21,141 bases of DNA from JABMPO01 sp964539785 (GTDB taxonomy: Bacteria; Fidelibacterota; Marinisomatia; Marinisomatales; TCS56), in contig CAZIJQ010000047.1 in assembly GCA_964539785.1 (NCBI GenBank), forward strand, positions 1 through 21,141, read 5' to 3'. The first letter of the stretch is position 1. Every line of letters starts with the position of its first letter. The notes under the pieces were generated by a model. The model was not told where the DNA came from, ran no database searches, and saw only the letters and a list, made by a program, of their open reading frames with translations. Of this stretch, positions 15,682-21,141 are shown piece after piece. The position numbers were made by a program, and so were the translations under genes.

Positions 15682-18137
15682 TTTAATAATGTGAATTTCC
15701 TGCTGAATTGTTTGTTTTCTGATTTTAAGATCGCCAGATACATTCCGGTTGGAGCAATTTTTCCAGCATTGGTGCGACCGTCCCAGCTAATAGTACCGGA
15801 ACCGGTTATGGCGCTGATATTCAGTTCTGTCACTATTCTTCCCAATAAATCGGTAATAATCAGCGAAGATGTGACCGAATTGGTTTCCGGTAGTTTAATG
15901 GCAATGTTGACCCTGCTGTTAAATGGATTTGGATAGATGGCAGTAATAGCAATTTCCACCGGGATAATTGGTGTAATATCTATATTGCCGGCGTCAGCTT
16001 GATCAAAATAATTAATGATACTGGTCATCAATTCGTCACGTTTTGCAGTAGGGTAGATTGTTTCAAATCCGATTGAAAGATAAATTAACGCTCCGTAAGC
16101 AGAACTGCCATTGAAGGGTCCATTATAACAGATGCCGGCGCCACCTTTAGTCGTGTAATCGACATTCGAGAATTTCGCGCAGATTTCCGCACCATTGATC
16201 GGTTTAATGCCATCAGGATAATCCACATCATAGGTGCCGTGGGTTCCATTATCAAAATCGATTGTCGTAATTCCATCGAAGATGCTGCCACTGACACCGA
16301 AGACGCCATAAGTGCCCTGATGGCCGCCGGCTGCATCAGAAATATATTCAGCTTTCAAATAATTCTGGTAAAACAATTGATCGGCTGTAGAACCCTGTGC
16401 AACCAGATCATAGCCAATTTCGGAGCCGGATATGATCAAGTGACCGCCGTTTTCCAGGTATTCCCTCACATAAGCCTGTTCTTCGGCAGTGAATGTCGAG
16501 TTCGCAGCGCCTTCCTCACCGAGAATCCAATCAACCAGCTGGTAATCATTCAAGTCTACTATTCCCGCGATCACGGCTTCGTTAGTCGTACCGTCAAATG
16601 CCTGCCCTTGCTCCCAGAGGGCTGAACCATGCTGACGAATGTAATCCTTGCTGTTATTGGTCCCGGTGGTGCGGTCAAAACCATTAACGACCAACGCTTT
16701 TTGACTGGTATGGGAAGGTTTTACTCCCGACAGCTCGGTGATTGGGCTATCACCATAATCGTTTGCAGCAAACAATTGCAGAAACCAGGTCTCGGTGGTA
16801 TCAAGTCCGGAAATAATAATTGGTCGCTGAGTAAAACTACCGATTGTTTCGACGGTTGAAGTGCCAAGGAACTGACGTAGCACTGTGAATTCGCTGGCCG
16901 TAGTGGCACCGGAGAAATCGATCATGATATCACCATTGCCGATATTTGAAATTGTCAGGTTTTGCGGTTCCAATGGCGCTGTGGTGGAACCGAATTTATC
17001 GGCCAGGGCTTCCCATAATTTCGGGCTGGACCCATCATAGCCAAGGGCCCACATTCCAACGCCCTGTAAATTATTTTGAATAGCGAAATCATACTTCAAT
17101 GCCAGTGAAAGACTGTCATCATACCAGTCCTGATACCAACCAGAATTCTGGTAGGAAAACCAGGGGGTCTGTGAAGTGCTGTGCCAGTTGCGTCCATGGG
17201 TCTGTGCCAGGGCTTCCATTGCAGCATATTCACGGGCGATTCCATTGGCCGTAGTTGCCGCACCCGGCTGATCGCTGACTGCTGCCCATTCACGACCGTA
17301 GTAGGGTAGCCCCAATATGATTTTATTAGCCTGGCCATTTGTTTTAGTAAGGTAATCATTTACCGTCCGGGTAATATTATATGAATATCCAGTCAATGGA
17401 GCCAGCGCTCCGGTAGTTGAACTGCCGGACCAGTGATAGCCATAGCCCATAATGAATAACCCGTCGCTGGCACTAGCGAGAGCGTCATAATCCCAGGCGC
17501 TACTCCAATCCACTGACGGCATTGCCAGTGTGACTTTTGATCCCGGTATCTGGGTGTGAAAAGCCTGGGTCAAATCGGTGATAAATTGCACCATATTATT
17601 TTTTTGGGACGCAGGAAATGACTCAAAATCGATATTTACGCCATCGGCATTACCAGCCTGAACCTGGGTGATCAGATTGTTGATCAGTCGTTGCCGGTTT
17701 GTTGCATTACTGAGCAAAGTGACGATCCAATCGGAATCGAATAATGTGGCACACAAGACAACATCTACTCCGTGGGAATGGGCCAGGTTAATCAGGTCGG
17801 TAACGGGCCATCCGTGGAGATTGCTCAGGGTGCCAGTTGCGGTTACTTCGGCGCTGAACCAGGCGACGGTTGTGAGCAAATTGTAATTATAGTCTTGCCA
17901 GGCGGTTCCTTTCCAGTAAGGATGATAACCAAAAATTGTATGCGTTGGTTGGGTGGTCCGTTTGGTTTTTGGTAAAAATGGAACCTGAGGATTGATTATT
18001 TCAGGAGCAGTATAATTCTGGCGGTAATAGTCCGACTGCTGCTGGTGAATTGACGGATGCGGTTGCGCGAGAATCGCGATTGTAGTCAGAATATAAACTG
18101 CTAACAGCTTATAGCTGGCTCGATGAAAAGAGATCAT
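15678..18137 (-). CDS. secreted GH18 glycosidase with Fn3, GATase-like and C-terminal sorting domains
   Basis: This 819-aa multidomain exoenzyme has a signal peptide (about residues 1-24), then the QPHPSIHQQQ segment. A GH18 TIM barrel spans about 68-385, with DGVNIDFE (Asp165, Asp170, catalytic Glu172), MGYGYHW and MWALGYD. Asn in place of the second Asp of DGxDxDxE is the form found in the SleL/YaaH group that acts on peptidoglycan or spore cortex, which favours cell wall over chitin. A Fn3-like domain (about 390-475) follows. A domain of about 220 residues starts at KALVVNGFDR and contains WILGEEG and GGHLIISGSEIG, resembling the class I amidotransferase-like domain seen in 'xanthan lyase' and amidase fusions. 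The C terminus is a secretion sorting or FlgD-like domain (YPNPFN). The start is the ATG at 18137, overlapping the lysA end by 29 bp; an upstream TTG is less likely. Confidence 0.9.
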   Translation of the reverse strand: MISFHRASYKLLAVYILTTIAILAQPHPSIHQQQSDYYRQNYTAPEIINPQVPFLPKTKRTTQPTHTIFGYHPYWKGTAWQDYNYNLLTTVAWFSAEVTATGTLSNLHGWPVTDLINLAHSHGVDVVLCATLFDSDWIVTLLSNATNRQRLINNLITQVQAGNADGVNIDFESFPASQKNNMVQFITDLTQAFHTQIPGSKVTLAMPSVDWSSAWDYDALASASDGLFIMGYGYHWSGSSTTGALAPLTGYSYNITRTVNDYLTKTNGQANKIILGLPYYGREWAAVSDQPGAATTANGIAREYAAMEALAQTHGRNWHSTSQTPWFSYQNSGWYQDWYDDSLSLALKYDFAIQNNLQGVGMWALGYDGSSPKLWEALADKFGSTTAPLEPQNLTISNIGNGDIMIDFSGATTASEFTVLRQFLGTSTVETIGSFTQRPIIISGLDTTETWFLQLFAANDYGDSPITELSGVKPSHTSQKALVVNGFDRTTGTNNSKDYIRQHGSALWEQGQAFDGTTNEAVIAGIVDLNDYQLVDWILGEEGAANSTFTAEEQAYVREYLENGGHLIISGSEIGYDLVAQGSTADQLFYQNYLKAEYISDAAGGHQGTYGVFGVSGSIFDGITTIDFDNGTHGTYDVDYPDGIKPINGAEICAKFSNVDYTTKGGAGICYNGPFNGSSAYGALIYLSIGFETIYPTAKRDELMTSIINYFDQADAGNIDITPIIPVEIAITAIYPNPFNSRVNIAIKLPETNSVTSSLIITDLLGRIVTELNISAITGSGTISWDGRTNAGKIAPTGMYLAILKSENKQFSRKFTLLK

Positions 18138-19365
18138 CAATTGTTTCTCGCTTTCTAATTAGTTTTGCACCATTTTCGGTTAACAGCACTTCAGCAGGGC
18201 GGGGTCGTGAATTATAGGGTTGCGACATGGCATAGCCGTAGGCGCCAGCATCCATTATTGCTACCAGATCACCTTCCGCAACCGTCGGGAAAGGTCGCTC
18301 AGTGGCTTGCAGGTCGGTATTTTCACAAATGCGACCGGTGAAATCAAAAGTGCCGATGGGTACTTCATCAATGGCACCCACTTTTAAAATGCGATGATAG
18401 GCCTGGTACAGGGCGGGTCGCAGGATTGTTTCCATCCCGGCATCCAGTCCGATGAACTTACGATAGCTATCCTTCATTCCGGTTACGCGGGCCAATACGA
18501 ATCCGGTGTCGCCAATAATGTATTTCCCCGGTTCCAACCATAACGCCGGGCAATCTACCGCCGTGCGATCATAATATTTATAAAATACCTGGCTTAACTC
18601 ACCCATAACATAATCAATGGGCATTGGTTTGCTCTCATCCTGATAAGGTATCCCAATACCGCCACCAATTGAAATATATTCCATTTTGATATTCAAGTTT
18701 GCTTCGATTTCGGCCGTCGTAGTTAGGATTGCCGACAGCAGTCTGGGGAAATAATCTTTATCAAGTACGCCTGATCCGGTCATACTCTGGATTCCAAAAC
18801 GGCGGATTCCAAGATCATAGGCGCGCTGATAAGTGTTTAAAATATCCCGCTGCGGGACACCAAATTTTGCCTTTTCGCCACCGGTATTTATCTGGGCAAA
18901 CATGCCTTTCCCAAAACCCGGATTCAGCCGGAAAGACAGGCGCTCGGGCAGTCTGATCCGGTTCAGGCGTTCCAGCGAAGAAATATCATCCAGGTTAATA
19001 TTAATACCGGAATCCAGGGCATATTCCAGATCTGACGGTGACTCATAATTGCCGGTGTAAATACAATCGTTCGGATTGATTCCGGCTAATCGGGCGGCTT
19101 CAATTTCACCGGGACTGGCGCAGTCGCCGCCCAGGCTGGGGAGGTGGTCTCTCATCGCTGAAATTAAATTCGGATTACTGTTGGCTTTTACGGCATAGCA
19201 GATATGATAATCAGTAAAATTCTGATTCAATGCATTATTCAGGCGATCCAGGTTGTTCTGCAATCGGGAATGGGAGTAAACATAGAGTGGAGTCCCAAAT
19301 TGCTCAGCCAATTCAGTCAGCAACTGTTTATCATCAATCAGCGATTTGAGCGGGTGAGTCATCAT
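18109..19365 (-). CDS. lysA: diaminopimelate decarboxylase
   Basis: This 418-aa PLP enzyme converts meso-diaminopimelate to L-lysine. Family marks are the PLP lysine Lys60 in CYAVKAN, the glycine-rich phosphate loop SIGGGIGIPY, LEPGKYI, RICENTD (the Cys-Glu-x-x-Asp substrate motif) and the C-terminal GAYGYAMSQPYNSRPRP. The last, together with CENTD, separates LysA from arginine and ornithine decarboxylases. The first ATG is at 19365, and a second at 19362 is equally good. Its end overlaps the GH18 start by 29 bp, and the M14 gene ends 52 bp upstream. Its place among wall-hydrolase genes suggests use of diaminopimelate released from peptidoglycan, in addition to lysine biosynthesis (inference). 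Confidence 0.95.
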   Translation of the reverse strand: MMTHPLKSLIDDKQLLTELAEQFGTPLYVYSHSRLQNNLDRLNNALNQNFTDYHICYAVKANSNPNLISAMRDHLPSLGGDCASPGEIEAARLAGINPNDCIYTGNYESPSDLEYALDSGININLDDISSLERLNRIRLPERLSFRLNPGFGKGMFAQINTGGEKAKFGVPQRDILNTYQRAYDLGIRRFGIQSMTGSGVLDKDYFPRLLSAILTTTAEIEANLNIKMEYISIGGGIGIPYQDESKPMPIDYVMGELSQVFYKYYDRTAVDCPALWLEPGKYIIGDTGFVLARVTGMKDSYRKFIGLDAGMETILRPALYQAYHRILKVGAIDEVPIGTFDFTGRICENTDLQATERPFPTVAEGDLVAIMDAGAYGYAMSQPYNSRPRPAEVLLTENGAKLIRKRETIDDLFSSSQL

Positions 19366-19417
19366 ATTTATGGATTCCTGATCAGTATTATTGATTTCTG
19401 CATTGTAGAAAATTCGA

Positions 19418-20778
19418 TTATTTTATTACTGTCATTTTACGAGTTATCGATCTACCATCAATTGTCAGTCGATAAAGATAAACCCCGGAAGGTTGGTCGG
19501 TTGCATTCCATTGGATTGTATGTGTTCCTGCCGTCTGACTACCGTTCACCAGTCGGTTCACCAGTTGTCCCTGCAGATTGTAAACATCAAGCACGACTGG
19601 TGATTTTTCGTTTATAATATACGAAATCGTGGTAACCGGGTTGAAGGGATTTGGATAATTCTGATTCAATTGAAAAGCCATGGGCTGAAAGTCTGAATGG
19701 TCGACGCCAGCAGGGTGGAGGTCAAGATAATCACCGATTCCGTGGAGTAGGGCGTAGGCGGTTGAATCATAGTTGCCGGCCTGGTCATTATTCATGTCTT
19801 CGTAAGTAAGGGCCATAACGGCAGTACCGTAATTCAGCCAGAACCAGCTTTCGGGATAATAATCGGGTGTAAAACTGGTCCAGGTGNNNNNNNNNNNNNN
19901 NNNNNNNNNNNNNNNNNNNNNNNNNNNNNNNNNNNNNNNNNNNNNNNNNNNNNNNNNNNNNNNNNNNNNNNNNNNNNNNNNNNNNNATTCAGCCAGAACC
20001 AGCTTTCGGGATAATAATCGGGTGTAAAACTGGTCCAGGTGACTGTATGATCCCAGGGAGCAATACCGGTTGGGAAGTGAGTTTGGATGGCACCAATGAA
20101 TTGCTTTTCCAATAGCGTGTATTCTACTGATGTTCCATTCTCATGATGATAAACAAAAAAGCGCAGGGCAGCTGAATAGGCTGAATGCATATTGAGTGCA
20201 ACTTCAATTGGTGCAGCAGACTGCATCAGGTCTGTAAATCGTTGCTTTAAAATGGCCGGTTCCGGTTCCATGGGAATATTTGCCCAATTGCTCTCAATAT
20301 CAATTCCATTTGCATTTTCCCGCGCATAGCCCAGCTCCACTCCATCGGGATTATACATTGGTATGATATAAAAAGTACATTGCTGGCGCATGAATGTGGC
20401 GTAGGAATCATCGGAGATGAGCAGGTTTATAAATTCGTTTGCGACCCAGAACGATTGGACTTCATTGGGGTGGGTGCGGACGTGCATATAGATTGTCCGG
20501 CGTGGTTGATCGGGAACTGTCGTGTCGGTAATCGTCAATTCCCATAATGCCCGGTCCTGAACACTGGCTCCAATTGAATCGATGGTAACCCAGGGACTGG
20601 CTGACCAGATCGGGAGGTCATTTAACAGGTCGTTGTAACCGTAACCCCAGTTTCCGGTTTTTGAGATAATTTCATCAGACCCCAGAATGGGACAGGCTGA
20701 AATTAATACCAGCATTAATAAAATTATTTTGACTGAATATTTTGAATTCAAAGTCCTGGCCTGGAAGTTATTTATCAT
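19418..20778 (-). CDS. secreted M14-family zinc carboxypeptidase with C-terminal sorting domain (interrupted by assembly gap)
   Basis: Two reading frames, 20778-19987 and 19831-19418, are halves of one gene split by an N gap flanked by identical 55-bp copies. Merging the copies gives one 401-aa protein with no frame change. It has a signal peptide (about 1-33). Zinc ligands are His103 and Glu106 (RTHPNE) and His198 (LNMHSAY). The catalytic Glu275 lies in ALTYEDM, downstream of the gap. The substrate-carboxylate Asn-Arg pair of classical M14 enzymes (NRN) is replaced (GIDIESNW). The C terminus carries the YPNPFNP sorting domain (about 315-401). Carboxypeptidases of this clan include muropeptide-trimming enzymes (MpaA, Csd4), and the neighbouring wall-hydrolase genes suggest a similar substrate. 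This is unproven. Confidence 0.88.
19832..19886. repeat. left copy of a 55-bp duplication flanking the gap
   Basis: Identical base for base to 19987-20041. Both copies encode the same TWTSFTPDYYPESWFWLN-ending stretch of the M14 gene. The length and exact identity point to contig ends sharing an assembler k-mer, not to a biological repeat. Confidence 0.95.
19887..19986. other. 100-N scaffold gap
   Basis: Exactly 100 N, the conventional length for a gap of unknown size. The identical flanks indicate that the true gap is zero or negative. Confidence 0.99.
19987..20041. repeat. right copy of the 55-bp duplication flanking the gap
   Basis: Identical to 19832-19886. Removing the N run and one copy (155 nt, not a multiple of three) restores the M14 reading frame, which explains why the raw sequence appears broken. 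Confidence 0.95.
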
Positions 20779-20878
20779 GCTAATTGATAGATAAAATTAG
20801 ACGATGGTTTGCCAATATTCAACTACCTATAAAGAAAATTACTCTGATCGTTAAGTCATTTGTCAGGCATTTCGAGCA

Positions 20879-21061
20879 TTACTTTAGTTTTTCTACAATT
20901 AAAAGAAAATCGACTTTTGCAGTCGCTCCCATACCTTGAAAAGTAGGCTTAACATTTGGAACAATCGATATGACATCTCCTTCCAGACTATTCAAATATT
21001 CCTCTAGTTTCCCTATGTCAGTATCCATTTTTAGATTGAAACGATGTACTTTGTATTTCAT
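20879..21061 (-). CDS. small conserved-looking protein of unknown function
   Basis: This 60-aa protein begins MKYKVHRFNLKM and ends AKVDFLLIVEKL. It alternates beta-strand and helix (KLEEYLNSLEG) like a small alpha/beta domain, with no membrane segment. I have a memory of similar short proteins beginning KVHRFNLKM in various bacteria and phages, but cannot name a function. The frame extends upstream to 21127, but the ATG at 21061 is preferred. AGGA lies 5-6 nt ahead of it, and the extension overlaps another gene's end. The 100 bp between it and the M14 gene (20779-20878) show no feature I can support. Confidence 0.7.
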   Translation of the reverse strand: MKYKVHRFNLKMDTDIGKLEEYLNSLEGDVISIVPNVKPTFQGMGATAKVDFLLIVEKLK

Positions 21062-21062
21062 A

Positions 21063-21141
21063 TTATTCCTCAATACTTTTAGGCAAATAACGATATCTAT
21101 GTTCCTCTTTGCCGGCGGGCAAAACATTGGTAATGTTCTGT
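21063..21141 (-). CDS. 3' end of a truncated CDS, unknown function
   Basis: The minus strand, read from the window edge, gives an open frame of 25 codons: QNITNVLPAGKEEHRY then RYLPKSIEE and a stop at 21065-21063. The composition looks protein-like. The stop lies 1 bp before the ATG of the 60-aa gene, the arrangement expected in an operon. The rest of the gene lies beyond the window, so no function can be given. Confidence 0.5.
   Translation of the reverse strand, partial: QNITNVLPAGKEEHRYRYLPKSIEE

Noticed and set aside
19834..20778. Reading the M14 gene as a frameshifted pseudogene.
   Set aside because: The break coincides exactly with duplicated contig ends and an N run. Merging the copies restores the frame.

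Overview
The window looks like part of a metagenome-assembled chromosome from the Fibrobacteres-Chlorobi-Bacteroidetes (FCB) side of the tree. My best guess is a Marinimicrobia- or KSB1-like lineage. Two predicted secreted enzymes end in a C-terminal sorting domain with the YPNPFN signature. A NagB-deacetylase fusion and a DUF4954-like beta-helix protein fit the same group. The phylum is an inference. A 100-N scaffold gap shows that this is a draft assembly.

Left part, plus strand (1-9012). The 3' end of a tRNA-Ser is followed by an amino-sugar/acetate gene group: a NagB-like deaminase fused to a LmbE/PIG-L deacetylase, pta, ackA, an acyl-carrier protein, a GntR/UTRA regulator, a 660-aa left-handed beta-helix protein and a canonical nagB. 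The expected chemistry is removal of acetyl groups from amino sugars, conversion of glucosamine-6-phosphate to fructose-6-phosphate plus ammonia, and interconversion of acetate, acetyl-phosphate and acetyl-CoA. The carrier protein and the beta-helix protein do not fit that simple scheme and are the most puzzling part. A hairpin separates this group from a convergent MscS-type channel gene (10217-9057).

Middle (10218-10621). This is a 404-bp non-coding stretch packed with inverted repeats, resembling a cluster of REP-like elements.

Right part, minus strand (20778-10622). This is a roughly 10-kb run of co-directional genes, mostly related to peptidoglycan: an M14 metallopeptidase with a sorting domain, lysA (diaminopimelate decarboxylase), a secreted GH18 enzyme, a DUF1343/NamZ-type exo-muramidase, a PBP4-type D,D-carboxypeptidase, an L,D-carboxypeptidase, and spmA and spmB. 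Several neighbours overlap or are spaced by fewer than 15 bp. Together they could take peptidoglycan from polymer to amino sugars, peptides and finally diaminopimelate converted to lysine. The NagB/acetate genes on the left would take the sugars onward.

Right end (20879-21141). A conserved-looking 60-aa protein of unknown function lies just downstream of the truncated 3' end of another gene.

The M14 gene appears as two pieces only because of an assembly artefact. The same 55 bp flanks both sides of the N gap, and merging the copies restores one 401-aa reading frame with all catalytic residues.
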